DNA from: Micromonospora marina
GTDB taxonomy: Bacteria; Actinomycetota; Actinomycetes; Mycobacteriales; Micromonosporaceae
Reading direction: 5' to 3'
Length of the DNA: 64,000 nt
Assembly: GCF_900091565.1 (NCBI RefSeq)
Contig: NZ_FMCV01000002.1
Span: 186,001-250,000, forward strand
Shown here: positions 52,376 through 63,561 of the stretch, one piece after another
Numbering within the stretch: the stretch's first letter is position 1
Layout of the letters: each line of letters starts with the position of its first letter
Notes under the pieces: model-generated
Seen by the model: the letters and a program-made list of their open reading frames with translations, nothing else
What the model was told of the DNA's origin: nothing
The model's database searches: none
Made by a program: the position numbers and the translations under genes

Positions 52376-52427
52376 TGTGGATAACGGCTGTGGAAAGCGT
52401 TCAGGCTGTGGATAACTCTGTGGACTG
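52376..52427. promoter_or_regulatory. Cluster of DnaA-box-like sequences in the gyrB-gyrA gap
   Basis: Four TGTGGA-cored 9-mers in one orientation: TGTGGATAA (52376-52384, perfect box), TGTGGAAAG (52389), TGTGGATAA (52407-52415, perfect) and TGTGGACTG (52419). They begin 38 bp upstream of the gyrA start and end at the gyrB terminator. Confidence 0.75.
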
Positions 52428-52459
52428 CCGGGCCGGCCGGTGGATGCCGGCCGGCCCGG
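52428..52459 (-). terminator. Hairpin terminator downstream of gyrB
   Basis: CCGGGCCGGCCGG (52428-52440) and CCGGCCGGCCCGG (52447-52459) form a perfect 13-bp stem with a 6-base loop, nine bases past the gyrB stop. It implies gyrA is mostly transcribed from its own promoter. Confidence 0.75.
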
Positions 52460-52468
52460 TCGCGTCCG

Positions 52469-54959
<2,491 letters not shown>

Positions 54960-55514
54960 ATGGGGCTGGACAACGTCGCGGTGCATTGGCCGCGGACCGG
55001 CCGCTTCTACGACCCGGTCGCGCCGGCTGAGTTCGTGGACTTCGGCGAGATCGTGGACATGCCCCGGATCTCCGCGCCGACCGCGGCGCTCGCCGAGCTG
55101 ATCGCGAAGACCGGCACGGTACGCGCGACCGCGTACACCGAGTTGGTCGACCTGATCCTGGGGCTGGAGAATGTGCTCTACGCCACGGAGAACGCGGTCG
55201 AGGACGAGGATCCGGTGATCGATCCGGACGGCTGTTCCTGGATCGCCGAGGGCGTGGAGAAGTTCATCGCCCGGCACCGGCCGTCCGGCGAGGCGGTCAC
55301 GTTCGAGTCGGTGAGCGAGGTGCTGCGCGCGCTGCTCGGCGACGGGCGGCTGGCCGAGCAGCAGCTCCGCTGGCTGGACAGCCGGCTCGACCGGCTGCGC
55401 GACGAGAACGGCGATCCGCCGCAGTGGAACTTCACCTGCGCCGAGCTGAGCGTGCTGGCGGCCTTCTACCGGCGCTGCGCGGAGCGGGGTTTCGCGGTCT
55501 ACGCCGACGCCTGA
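54960..55514 (+). CDS. Conserved hypothetical protein between gyrB and dciA
   Basis: A 184-residue soluble, acidic, helical protein (LDNVAVHWPRTGRFYDPVAP, EFVDFGEIVDMPRISAPTAA, then HRPSGEAVTFESVSEVLRAL). I do not recognise a family. GAGAGGTGA precedes ATG 54,960, and codon use is regular, so it is a real gene. It is transcribed against the surrounding replication genes, breaking the usual recF-gyrB run, and ends 38 bp from the dciA-like gene in convergent orientation. Confidence 0.75.
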   Translation: MGLDNVAVHWPRTGRFYDPVAPAEFVDFGEIVDMPRISAPTAALAELIAKTGTVRATAYTELVDLILGLENVLYATENAVEDEDPVIDPDGCSWIAEGVEKFIARHRPSGEAVTFESVSEVLRALLGDGRLAEQQLRWLDSRLDRLRDENGDPPQWNFTCAELSVLAAFYRRCAERGFAVYADA

Positions 55515-55552
55515 CCGGGCGCCGACGCCTGGGCGAACACGGCCGGGTGTCG

Positions 55553-56158
55553 TCAGCCGTAGGTGTCACGGGGGCCGCGCCCGCGTACCCGCCGGGGACC
55601 GCGCGACCACGACGGCGCCGCCGGGCCGTGGATGTGCAGCTTGCGCACCACGTTGTGGCCGACCTCGCTGGCGATCTGCTTGAGCAGCGAACCCGCCAGC
55701 AGACGTAACTGCGTCGCCCAGGCCGTCGAACGCGCCTCCACCGTCAGCTCGCCGTCCTCCAGCTTGACCGGGCGGCTGTGCTGGGCGACCTCCGGGCCGA
55801 CCACCTTCTCCCAGGCGCCGAACACGGTCGCCTCAGCCGCCGGCTGCTGCCAGCCGCGCGCCTTCATCAGCTTGTCCAGCACCGCACCGAGCGGCTGCGG
55901 GTCGCGCGGGTCCGGCCCCGGGCCGGAGTAGCCGCGCAGCCGCTTCTCGCCGTCCCCGCGGACCGCCCCGCGACGGCGCGGGGCCGCCGTCTGACGCCGG
56001 GCCTTCGCCGCGTCGAGCACCGCCCGCGCCAGTTCCGGCCCGGTCGTGCCCTCCGGCGGGTTCGCGGCCGGCTCGCCGCCCGCGGGTTTCCCCGGGGTAC
56101 GCGCGTCGCGTCCCGGCCCGAGCCGTGCGGGCGGGAGCTGCACCTCGTCATCCGGCAC
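55553..56158 (-). CDS. DUF721 / DciA-like protein
   Basis: A 201-residue protein with a disordered, Pro/Arg-rich first half and the DUF721 domain at about residues 90-185: [40 protein letters not shown] and [23 protein letters not shown]721 proteins next to recF/gyrB are DciA, which helps load the replicative helicase in bacteria lacking DnaC. The GTG at 56,156-56,158 overlaps the recF 3' end by 11 bp. The basic C-terminal tail ([13 protein letters not shown]) could bind DNA. Confidence 0.88.
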   Translation of the reverse strand: MPDDEVQLPPARLGPGRDARTPGKPAGGEPAANPPEGTTGPELARAVLDAAKARRQTAAPRRRGAVRGDGEKRLRGYSGPGPDPRDPQPLGAVLDKLMKARGWQQPAAEATVFGAWEKVVGPEVAQHSRPVKLEDGELTVEARSTAWATQLRLLAGSLLKQIASEVGHNVVRKLHIHGPAAPSWSRGPRRVRGRGPRDTYG

Positions 56159-57281
56159 GTCGCACCGTCCCCTCGCCCACCGCGTACCGGGTGCCGCGCA
56201 GCGTCGCCGGCACGTCGTCGTCCACGGCGCAGGTGACCAGAAGCTGACTCGCGCCGCCGACCAGCTCCGCCAGCCGTTCCCGCCGACCGGAGTCCAGCTC
56301 GGCGAAGACGTCGTCGAGCACCAGCACCGGCTCGATCCCGTCGGCCCGCAGCAGGTCGTACCCGGCCAGCCGCAACGCGAGCGCGTACGACCAGGACTCG
56401 CCGTGGCTCGCGTACCCCTTGGCGGGCAGCGGTCCCAGGGTGAGCGCCAGGTCGTCGCGGTGCGGGCCGACGAGCGTGGTGCCGCGCTCGATCTCGGCGG
56501 CGCGGTTCCCGGTCAGCGCGGCGGCGAGCGCCTCGGCCAGCGCCGCGCGGTCGGCACCGGGCTCGGGCAGCTCCACCGAGGGCCGGTAGGCGATGCCCGC
56601 CGCGCCACGGCCGGCGGCCACCGCGTCGTACGCCTTGGCCACGTGCGGGGTGAGCGCGGCAACCAGCTCCAGGCGGCCGGCGAGCAGGTCCGCTCCGTGC
56701 TGCGCCAGATGCGCGTCCCACACGGCCAGCGTCGACAGGTCGCCGCCGCGGGTGCCACCGGTCTTCCGCGCGAGGTACGAGGTACGCAGCAGCGCGTTGC
56801 GTTGCTTGACCACGCGCTCGTAGTCGGCGCGTACCCCGGCGTAGCGGGGCTGGCGGGTGACCAGCAGATCGTCCAGGTAGCGGCGACGTTCGGCCGGGTC
56901 GCCACGGACCAGTTCGAGGTCCTCCGGCGCGAACAGCACCAGGCGCAACGCGCCGAGCACGTCCCGGGCGCGTCGGGCCGGGGACCGGCCGAGCCGGGCC
57001 CGGTTGGCCTTGCCCGGGACGATCTCCAGCTCGACCAGCAGTTCCCGGCCCTCGTGCACCACCGCGCAGCGGATCACCGCCGAGGCGGCGCCCATCCGGA
57101 CCAGCGGGGCGTCCGTGGCGACCCGGTGCGAGTCCAGGGTCGCCACGTAGCCGAGCGCCTCGACCAGGTTGGTCTTGCCGACGCCGTTGGCGCCGACGAG
57201 CACGTTCGGACCCGGCTCCAGGTCGACACCGATGCGCTCGTAGGAGCGGAAGTCGACCAGTTCGAGCCGGCGTACGTACAC
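56148..57281 (-). CDS. recF: DNA replication and repair protein RecF
   Basis: A 377-residue SMC-like ATPase that helps load RecA at gaps. Walker A is [10 protein letters not shown] near residue 31, the D-loop/Walker B region is [17 protein letters not shown], and signature residues are in [14 protein letters not shown]. The GTG at 57,279-57,281 gives the usual short start [14 protein letters not shown]; a GTG 14 codons upstream overlaps gnd and is less likely. A near-DnaA box TGTGGATAC (57,286) lies immediately upstream. It is co-transcribed with gnd before it and dciA after it. Confidence 0.95.
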   Translation of the reverse strand: MYVRRLELVDFRSYERIGVDLEPGPNVLVGANGVGKTNLVEALGYVATLDSHRVATDAPLVRMGAASAVIRCAVVHEGRELLVELEIVPGKANRARLGRSPARRARDVLGALRLVLFAPEDLELVRGDPAERRRYLDDLLVTRQPRYAGVRADYERVVKQRNALLRTSYLARKTGGTRGGDLSTLAVWDAHLAQHGADLLAGRLELVAALTPHVAKAYDAVAAGRGAAGIAYRPSVELPEPGADRAALAEALAAALTGNRAAEIERGTTLVGPHRDDLALTLGPLPAKGYASHGESWSYALALRLAGYDLLRADGIEPVLVLDDVFAELDSGRRERLAELVGGASQLLVTCAVDDDVPATLRGTRYAVGEGTVRRAG

Positions 57282-57297
57282 AGCCTGTGGATACCGG

Positions 57298-58170
57298 TCA
57301 GCGCTTGTGGACGGCGTGGCCACCGAACTGCTGGCGCAGCGCGGCGACGGCCTTCATCGCGGGCGAGTCGTCCTGCCGGGAGGCGAACCGGGCGAAGAGC
57401 GACGCGGTGATGACGTTGAGCGGAACGGCGAGCCGGACCGCCTCGTCCACGGTCCACCGGCCCTCGCCGGTGTCCTCGGTGTAGCCGCTCAGGTCGGCCA
57501 GCTCCGGATCCTCGTCGAGCGCCCGGTCCAGCAGGTCGAGCAGCCACGACCGGACCACGGTGCCCTCACGCCACGACTTGAACACGCCGGGGACGTTCGT
57601 CACCAGCTCCGAGGCGGCCAGCAGCTCGTAGCCCTCGGCGTACGCGTGCATCAGGCCGTACTCGATGCCGTTGTGCACCATCTTGGCGTAGTGGCCCGCG
57701 CCGACCGGGCCGGCGTGCACGAAACCGAACTCGCCCTCGGGCTTGAGCGCCTCGAAGATCGGCATGAGGCGCTCGACGTGCTCCTGCGCGCCGCCGACCA
57801 TCAGCGCGTACCCGTTCTGCCGGCCCCAGACGCCGCCGGAGACGCCGACGTCGAGGTAGCCGATGCCCTGCTCGTTCAGCCGCTCGGCGCGCGGGGCGTC
57901 GTCGCTGAACCGGGAGTTGCCGCCGTCGATGATGATGTCGCCCTCGCCGAGCACACCGGCCAGTTCGTCGATGGTGGCGTCGGTGACACCGGCGGGAACC
58001 ATGACCCAGACCGCACGGGGCGACTGGAGCTTCTCGGCAAGCTCGGCCAGGCTCGCGGCGTCGCTGATCTCCGGGTTGTGGTCGTAACCGACCACCTCGT
58101 GCCCGGCGGCGCGCAGCCGCTCCCGCATGTTGCCGCCCATGCGGCCGAGTCCTACCAGGCCGAGCTGCAT
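57298..58170 (-). CDS. gnd: 6-phosphogluconate dehydrogenase, decarboxylating (short form)
   Basis: A 290-residue dehydrogenase of the pentose phosphate pathway, converting 6-phosphogluconate to ribulose 5-phosphate. It has the dinucleotide motif [12 protein letters not shown], the substrate-binding [10 protein letters not shown], and the catalytic [14 protein letters not shown] with Lys and His. At 290 residues it is the short GntZ/YqeC-like form, typically NAD-dependent. Its place between dnaN and recF is a standard actinobacterial arrangement. ATG 58,168-58,170 follows AGGTAGGAG. Confidence 0.95.
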   Translation of the reverse strand: MQLGLVGLGRMGGNMRERLRAAGHEVVGYDHNPEISDAASLAELAEKLQSPRAVWVMVPAGVTDATIDELAGVLGEGDIIIDGGNSRFSDDAPRAERLNEQGIGYLDVGVSGGVWGRQNGYALMVGGAQEHVERLMPIFEALKPEGEFGFVHAGPVGAGHYAKMVHNGIEYGLMHAYAEGYELLAASELVTNVPGVFKSWREGTVVRSWLLDLLDRALDEDPELADLSGYTEDTGEGRWTVDEAVRLAVPLNVITASLFARFASRQDDSPAMKAVAALRQQFGGHAVHKR

Positions 58171-58210
58171 CTGCTCCTACCTCCGTACGTCAGGGTCGTG
58201 CTGCCTGCGA

Positions 58211-59344
58211 TCAGCGGGACACGCGGATCGGCATGATGAGGTAGCGGTACCCCGGGATGACCTCGCCATCCTCGCCGGCCGGGGAGATGACCGCGGGCTT
58301 GAACGCGTCGACGAACCGGAGCAGGGCGTGCTGGGCGCCCAGGTTGGCCAGACCGTCGATGAGGTACTGCGGGTTGAACCCGATGGTCAGCGGCTCGCCG
58401 CTGAACGTGGCCTCCATGGCCTCGCTGGCCCGGGCCTCCTCGGTGCCACCCGCCTCGACCACCAGACCGTCGGCGCCGAAGCTGAGCAGAACCGGGGTGG
58501 TGCGCTCGGCGACCAGCGCGACGCGCTTGACCACCTCGATGAGCGCGGCGACGGCGACCCGCGCCTCGGCGTTGTGGTCGGCCGGGAACAGCGAACGCAC
58601 CGGTGGGTAGTTGGCGCCGTCGAGCAGCCTGCTGGTGGTCCGGCGGGTGCCGCCGGAGAAACCGATCATGCCCTCACCGGCACCGCCGGAGGACAGCGCC
58701 ATGGTGACGTGGCCGCCGAGCGGACCGAGCGCCTTCGCGGTGTCGTGCAACGTACGGGCCGGCACCAGCGCGTTGAGGCTGATCTCCGGGTCGTCCGGGT
58801 TCCACTCCATCTCGCGCAGCGCGAGGCGGTAGCGGTCGGTCGCCAGCATGGCCATCGTGTTGCCGCTCAGCTCGATCCGGACGCCGGTCATCATCGGCAG
58901 CGTCTCGTCGCGGCCGGCGGCCACCGCCACCTGGGCCACGGCGGAGGCGAACGCGGCGGCGTCGACGGTACCGGCGCTCTCCGGCATCTCCGGCAGCGTC
59001 GGGTAGTCCTCCACCGGCATGGTCGGCAGCGTGAACCGGGCACTGCCGCAGACCAGTTCGAGGTGGGCGCCGACGGCGGCGATGTCCACCGGCTTGGCCG
59101 GCAGAGCCTTGGTGATCTCGGCGAGCAGGCGGCCGGAGACCAGGGCGGCGCCGTCCGCGTCGCCCTGCACCTCGACGGTCACCTGGCTGGAGACCTCGTA
59201 GTCGAAGCCGGAGACCTGGAGGTTGCCGTCGGTGACCCGGAGCATCACTCCGGCCAGCACCGGTACGGAGGGCCGGTTGGGCAGGCTCTTGGCGGTCCAC
59301 GCGACCGCCTCGGCGAGCGCGTCGCGCTCCACTCGGAACTTCAT
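58211..59344 (-). CDS. dnaN: DNA polymerase III beta subunit (sliding clamp)
   Basis: A 377-residue ring-clamp protein with three repeated domains. It starts MKFRVERDALAEAVAWTAKS, keeps TDRYRLALREMEWN in the second domain, and ends in the conserved YRYLIMPIRVSR. It holds the replicative polymerase on DNA. ATG 59,342-59,344 is chosen because GGAGG lies five bases upstream; the longer open frame to 59,596 runs into oriC. The oriC region lies immediately upstream. Confidence 0.97.
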   Translation of the reverse strand: MKFRVERDALAEAVAWTAKSLPNRPSVPVLAGVMLRVTDGNLQVSGFDYEVSSQVTVEVQGDADGAALVSGRLLAEITKALPAKPVDIAAVGAHLELVCGSARFTLPTMPVEDYPTLPEMPESAGTVDAAAFASAVAQVAVAAGRDETLPMMTGVRIELSGNTMAMLATDRYRLALREMEWNPDDPEISLNALVPARTLHDTAKALGPLGGHVTMALSSGGAGEGMIGFSGGTRRTTSRLLDGANYPPVRSLFPADHNAEARVAVAALIEVVKRVALVAERTTPVLLSFGADGLVVEAGGTEEARASEAMEATFSGEPLTIGFNPQYLIDGLANLGAQHALLRFVDAFKPAVISPAGEDGEVIPGYRYLIMPIRVSR

Positions 59345-59527
59345 CAATGCCTCCGCGTCGACGTCAGCGACAACTCTCTCATGCCGACCGCTGCCACCCG
59401 CCCCGCCCGACCGTGCGGGTACCCATCGCACCTTAAGGCGCTGGGGCATCGGCTGTGCGCCCGACCCCGTTGGTTCCAGGTGCCCGGGCGACTGCCGACG
59501 GCAGTGCTGCGGCCCGATCCACAGAAA

Positions 59528-59993
59528 GTCCAACGGTGATGATTGGTTTTTGTTGTTTAGAAGAGATAACTCATCGTCTTCATCGCACCTGTGCAAACTG
59601 TGGAGAACTAGCGTCCGCGCAGGTCACACACGTTATCCACCGGTGGTTTGGCTGTGGAGAACCAGGGGTAAAACCCGTGTCCCGGTCCACAGCCCTCGTC
59701 GTCCGCCGGGTTTTCCACGGCTGTCCACCGGTTGTCCACCGGTAATCCACCGGTTTTCTCCCCAGCGCTGTGGACAACGTCGGCCGGGTCCACAGCCGTC
59801 ATCCCCAGAACCTTCAACAGCCTGCCCACAGGCGGACCGCCGCCTGGGGACAACGTGCTCGTCGTCCCCAGGCATCCACAGCGTCGTCCCCAGGAGTTGT
59901 CCACAGTCTGTGGGTAACCGGCTGGGCGCGAAGCGTGGCTGTCCACCGCCTGTGACACAGGGGCTGTGGACAACGGGTACGAGCTGTGGACGA
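59528..59993. other. oriC: Chromosomal replication origin oriC
   Basis: The 926-bp dnaN-dnaA gap has an AT-rich stretch (about 59,528-59,575, TGATTGGTTTTTGTTGTTTA and onward) suited as unwinding element, followed by many DnaA boxes. Perfect TTGTCCACA boxes lie at 59,769-59,777 (minus), 59,897-59,905 (plus) and 59,965-59,973 (minus). One-mismatch boxes include 59,599, 59,633, 59,653, 59,732, 59,845, 59,909 and 59,985. Orientation is mixed. The location between dnaA and dnaN is the actinobacterial norm. Confidence 0.93.
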
Positions 59994-60088
59994 GCACACG
60001 ACCGATCCTGGGCCCTCCACCGGCTCGAGGGTCAACAGTTCCCCGCTGTCGGCAGCCCGCCACCCACGCGTCGCCCGCCCCCGCTCGC

Positions 60089-60220
60089 GTTGATCATGAA
60101 GTTGGCGGCACCCGACGGCCGATCCCGCTCCGGCGGCGTCCGAGCGTTCACCCCGTCGTGTTGACCAAGGAGTTTGGGGCAGGAACGACAGGCTTTCCCG
60201 ACACAAACTCCTTGATCAAC
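60089..60220. repeat. GTTGATCA-type intergenic elements between oriC and dnaA
   Basis: GTTGATCATGAAGTTGG (60089-60105) is related to GTTGACCAAGGAGTTTG (60160-60176), which itself forms a 17-bp inverted repeat (one mismatch) with CAAACTCCTTGATCAAC (60204-60220). The three arms share GTTGA(T/C)CA(A/T)G(G/A)AGTT. The paired arms could form a hairpin close to the dnaA 3' end. Confidence 0.6.
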
Positions 60221-60270
60221 GCCGGAGGGCCCCATGGGGCAGCGGGCGGGGAGACTGCGCGGGGGGAGCG

Positions 60271-62115
60271 TCAGGTGTTCTGCTTGATGCGGTTGGTCAG
60301 CTCGGCGATCTGGTTGTAGAGCGAGCGCCGCTCCGCCATCTGCTGGCGGATCTTGCGGTCCGCGTGCATCACAGTGGTGTGGTCCCGGCCGCCGAACGCC
60401 TGCCCGATCCGGGGCAGCGACAGATCGGTCAGCTCGCGGCACAGATACATGGCCACCTGACGCGCGTTGACCAGCACCCGGGAGCGGGAGTGGCCGCGCA
60501 GGTCCTCCAGGCTCACGCCGAAGTAGTCGGCGGTGGACACCATGATCTGGTCCGCGGTGATCTCCGGGCCGGCGCCGTCGGGGATGAAGTCCCGCAGCAC
60601 CTCCTCGGCCAGCGACAGCTCCACCGAGGACCGGGTGAGGCTGGCGAAGGCGGTGACCCGGATCAGCGCCCCCTCCAGTTCGCGGATCGAGTTCGAGACC
60701 CGGGACGCGATGAACTCCAGCACGTCCGGAGGCGCGAACAGCCGCTCCTGCGCCGCCTTCTTCTGCAGGATCGCGATCCGCGTCTCCAGGTCCGGCGGCT
60801 GGATGTCGGCGAGCAGGCCCCACTCGAAGCGCGTACGCAGCCGATCTTCGAGCGTCGCCAGTTGCTTCGGTGAGCGGTCGGACGTGATCACGATCTGCTT
60901 GTTGGCGTTGTGCAGCGTGTTGAAGGTGTGGAAGAACTCCTCCTGCGTCCGCTCCCGGTTCTCCAGGAACTGGATGTCGTCGATCAGGAGGATGTCCACG
61001 TCCCGGTAGCGGCGCTGGAACGCGCTCGTCTTGTCGTCGCGCAGCGAGTTGATGAAGTCGTTCGTGAACTCCTCGGTCGAGACGTACCGGACCGAGCGCG
61101 CGTTGCCGAGCGTCGTGGCGTAGTGCCCGATGGCGTGCAGCAGGTGGGTCTTGCCCAGCCCGGAGCTGCCGTAGATGAACAGCGGGTTGTACGCCTTCGC
61201 CGGTGACTCGGCCACCGCCACGCTCGCGGCATGCGCGAACCGGTTCGACGAGCCGATGACGAACGTCTCGAACATGTACTTCGGGTTGAGCCGGTTGCCG
61301 CCGCTCTCCGTACCGCCGGGGAGTCTGCGGTCGGCCTGGCCGCCGCCGGGGCGGTGGTGGTCGGCGCCACCGCGGCCGGGGCCGTTGTCGGTGGCGCCGT
61401 CGCGGGGCAGGCCGCGCATCGGCGCGGGGTCGGCAGCCGGGCGCTCCCGGTAGCGGGGCTCGTATCCGCCGGCGTCGGGCACCGGAGGTTCGATCCGGGT
61501 GCGCTCGTCGAACGCGTGGCGCTCGGGCGCGGTGCGCACCGGCTCGGCGAACGCGGCACTGAACAATGTGTCCTGCGCGTCCCGGCCGGCCGGGATCAGG
61601 TGCGGGCGACCGCCGTCGGCGGTCCGCTGGCGCGGCGCCGGCTCGTCGAGCGGCTGCTCCGGGCGCGGATCGGCGTACCCGGGCTCGGAGCGGGAATCGG
61701 CGTACCCGGATTCCGGGCGCGGCGACGGGAAGGGCGGGGCGGACGCCTGCGGGCCGGGCTCGTCGAAACCGGGCAGCGCGGCGGTGCCGTCGTGCTCGGG
61801 CAGCGGCTCCGGGCCGCTGCGGTAGACGGTGCCGGCCGGGCGGGCGCCCGGGCCGTCGGCGACCCGTACGGTGACCGCCACCTGGATCGGCCGGCCGAGC
61901 CGGCGGCTCAACGCCTCGGTGATGGCCGGGCGGAGCCGGGACTCGATCACGTCCCGGGTGAAGGCGTCCGGCACCGAGAGCAGCGCGGTGTCCTCGACGA
62001 TCGCGCGCAGCCGGGTGAGCCGGAGGTACGCCCGTTGCTGCGCGGAGATGATCTCGTCGGCGAGCTCGTCGGTGGTCGCCGTCCACACCGCGGCAAGGTC
62101 GATCGCTCCGGTCAC
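60271..62115 (-). CDS. dnaA: Chromosomal replication initiator DnaA
   Basis: A 614-residue DnaA. Domain I (1-90) is [20 protein letters not shown] onward; domain II is a long disordered Pro/Asp/Arg-rich linker (about 95-275), typical of Streptomyces-like actinomycetes. The AAA+ domain has [16 protein letters not shown] (Walker A) and ILLIDDIQF (Walker B); domain IV ends with the DNA-binding signature [18 protein letters not shown] 62,113-62,115 is the best start; an open frame reaches 62,181. A perfect DnaA box lies 70 bp upstream, consistent with autoregulation. Confidence 0.96.
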   Translation of the reverse strand: MTGAIDLAAVWTATTDELADEIISAQQRAYLRLTRLRAIVEDTALLSVPDAFTRDVIESRLRPAITEALSRRLGRPIQVAVTVRVADGPGARPAGTVYRSGPEPLPEHDGTAALPGFDEPGPQASAPPFPSPRPESGYADSRSEPGYADPRPEQPLDEPAPRQRTADGGRPHLIPAGRDAQDTLFSAAFAEPVRTAPERHAFDERTRIEPPVPDAGGYEPRYRERPAADPAPMRGLPRDGATDNGPGRGGADHHRPGGGQADRRLPGGTESGGNRLNPKYMFETFVIGSSNRFAHAASVAVAESPAKAYNPLFIYGSSGLGKTHLLHAIGHYATTLGNARSVRYVSTEEFTNDFINSLRDDKTSAFQRRYRDVDILLIDDIQFLENRERTQEEFFHTFNTLHNANKQIVITSDRSPKQLATLEDRLRTRFEWGLLADIQPPDLETRIAILQKKAAQERLFAPPDVLEFIASRVSNSIRELEGALIRVTAFASLTRSSVELSLAEEVLRDFIPDGAGPEITADQIMVSTADYFGVSLEDLRGHSRSRVLVNARQVAMYLCRELTDLSLPRIGQAFGGRDHTTVMHADRKIRQQMAERRSLYNQIAELTNRIKQNT

Positions 62116-62184
62116 CGTCGTGCCACCCCCTCGCCTGCTCCTTCTCACGCCCGCCCGGACGGCTGACCGGTCGTCATCCACAAG

Positions 62185-62193
62185 TTATCCACA
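62185..62193 (+). promoter_or_regulatory. DnaA box upstream of dnaA
   Basis: TTATCCACA, a perfect DnaA box, 70 bp before the dnaA start codon; likely an autoregulatory site. It is part of the 576-bp dnaA-rpmH gap, which otherwise holds only promoter-like sequence. Confidence 0.75.
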
Positions 62194-62480
62194 GCCTGTG
62201 TACCGACCGATTGTGGCCGCCCACCGGACGCGGGTCGGACCTGCCCCCCTCGATCCATGGAGGCGTTGAAGCGGGTTCACCGTGCCGAACGATTCAACAG
62301 CGTGTCCGGTCTTGCCGATCGGCGACAAACCCCGAACCCCCGACGCCGACCGCAATCGCGCACGCTAACAGCGCGGACCCCACAGCATCAACCGGCGACA
62401 CCCTGACGACCTTGGCAACATCAGTGAAAACCGCCCCTTCGGTCGCGCTTGCCCGCAGGTCGGGCGCCCGAGTGTGACGT

Positions 62481-62509
62481 TTGACGGTCATTGCGCCCCT
62501 GCGTAGGCT
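62481..62509 (+). promoter_or_regulatory. Promoter of the rpmH-rnpA operon
   Basis: TTGACG (62481-62486) and TAGGCT (62504-62509) are separated by exactly 17 bases, a good sigma-70-like promoter 183 bp upstream of rpmH. A second -10-like TAGGGT follows near 62,536. Confidence 0.65.
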
Positions 62510-62691
62510 GGAGCGGCTGCTCTCTCGCCCTCTGCTAGGGTGATTGATGCTTGCTGTCCGTGGCTGTCACCCCGCATCACCGGGGAGCGTGTCACGGCAG
62601 CGCCGATCGGAGGTCACCGACAGGTGATCTGAACCAGCACACGACCCCGGGCGATCCGCCGCGCGGGGCGTACGACAACGGAGAGCCTGAC

Positions 62692-62829
62692 GTGAGCAAG
62701 CGCACCTACCAGCCGAACAACCGCCGGCGCGCGAAGACCCACGGCTTCCGGCTGCGCATGCGCACCCGTGCCGGCCGCGCCATCATCGCGACCCGTCGCT
62801 CCAAGGGCCGCGCCCGCCTGTCGGCCTGA
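62692..62829 (+). CDS. rpmH: 50S ribosomal protein L34
   Basis: A 45-residue, very basic protein: [20 protein letters not shown] and [20 protein letters not shown] are the L34 sequence. GTG 62,692 is the start (GAGAGCCTGAC upstream). It is the first gene of the rpmH-rnpA-yidD-yidC operon and diverges from dnaA. Confidence 0.97.
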   Translation: MSKRTYQPNNRRRAKTHGFRLRMRTRAGRAIIATRRSKGRARLSA

Positions 62830-62863
62830 CGCCGACAGGTCCGGTCCGGGGACGTGGGCAGTC

Positions 62864-63277
62864 GTGCTGGCCGCCGCGCAACGACTGCGGCGCAGTAGCG
62901 ACTTCGCCGCAGCGGTCCGCGGTGGCCGACGCGTCGGCCGCGGTGCCGTCGTGGTCCACCTGACCCTCCCCGGATCGATCGGCACGACCGCGACACCCTC
63001 GCCGAAGCCGGCGCGAAGCAGCGGTGCGGAGACATCCGCACCGAGCCGCGCCGGCTTCGTCGTGTCCAAGGCCGTCGGCGGCGCGGTGGTCCGCAACAAG
63101 GTCCGCCGCCGGCTCCGGCACCTGGTCCGCGAGCGGCTGGCCGAACTGCCCGCCGGCACCACCCTCGTGGTACGCGCACTGCCCGCCGCCGCCGACACGA
63201 CGTACGCCCGGCTCGGGGCCGACCTGGACGCGGCCCTCGCGGCCGCGCGGGCCCCTCGGGGACGGCGGTCGCGGTGA
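62864..63277 (+). CDS. rnpA: Ribonuclease P protein component
   Basis: A 137-residue RnpA that assists the RNase P RNA in tRNA 5' maturation. It starts [20 protein letters not shown], has the RNR signature [16 protein letters not shown], and ends in a basic tail. Between the first strand (VVVHL) and the [11 protein letters not shown] strand is a low-complexity insertion of about 26 residues ([18 protein letters not shown]), longer than in most bacteria. GTG 62,864 matches the family start. It overlaps yidD by four bases. Confidence 0.95.
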   Translation: MLAAAQRLRRSSDFAAAVRGGRRVGRGAVVVHLTLPGSIGTTATPSPKPARSSGAETSAPSRAGFVVSKAVGGAVVRNKVRRRLRHLVRERLAELPAGTTLVVRALPAAADTTYARLGADLDAALAAARAPRGRRSR

Positions 63278-63561
63278 CCGGTCCGACGACGGCGGCTCGG
63301 CCGCGCACAACCGGTGCCCGCCTGCTGCTGGCGCCCATCATCGCGTACCGTCGGTGGATAAGTCCGGCTCTGCCGGCCCGCTGCCGGTTCTACCCGTCGT
63401 GCAGTGCCTACGCCGTCGAGGCGGTGTCCCGGCATGGTGCGCTGCGGGGAGCCTGGCTGACGGTCCGTCGGCTGTCGCGCTGCCATCCCTTCCACCCTGG
63501 TGGACACGACCCGGTTCCGGAGCCGGGCGACCGCCGCCGTTCCGACGTGACTGGAGCCTGA
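63274..63561 (+). CDS. yidD: Membrane protein insertion efficiency factor YidD
   Basis: A 95-residue Yid[40 protein letters not shown] and [18 protein letters not shown] contain the conserved Cys and the HPGGxDP motif. It assists YidC in inserting membrane proteins. GTG 63,274 overlaps the rnpA stop (GTGA) and the stop is next to the yidC start. Confidence 0.95.
   Translation: MTGPTTAARPRTTGARLLLAPIIAYRRWISPALPARCRFYPSCSAYAVEAVSRHGALRGAWLTVRRLSRCHPFHPGGHDPVPEPGDRRRSDVTGA

Noticed and set aside
57282..57323. Earlier recF start (GTG 57,321)
   Set aside because: It would add 14 poorly conserved residues and overlap gnd by 26 bp; the GTG at 57,281 gives the standard RecF N terminus.
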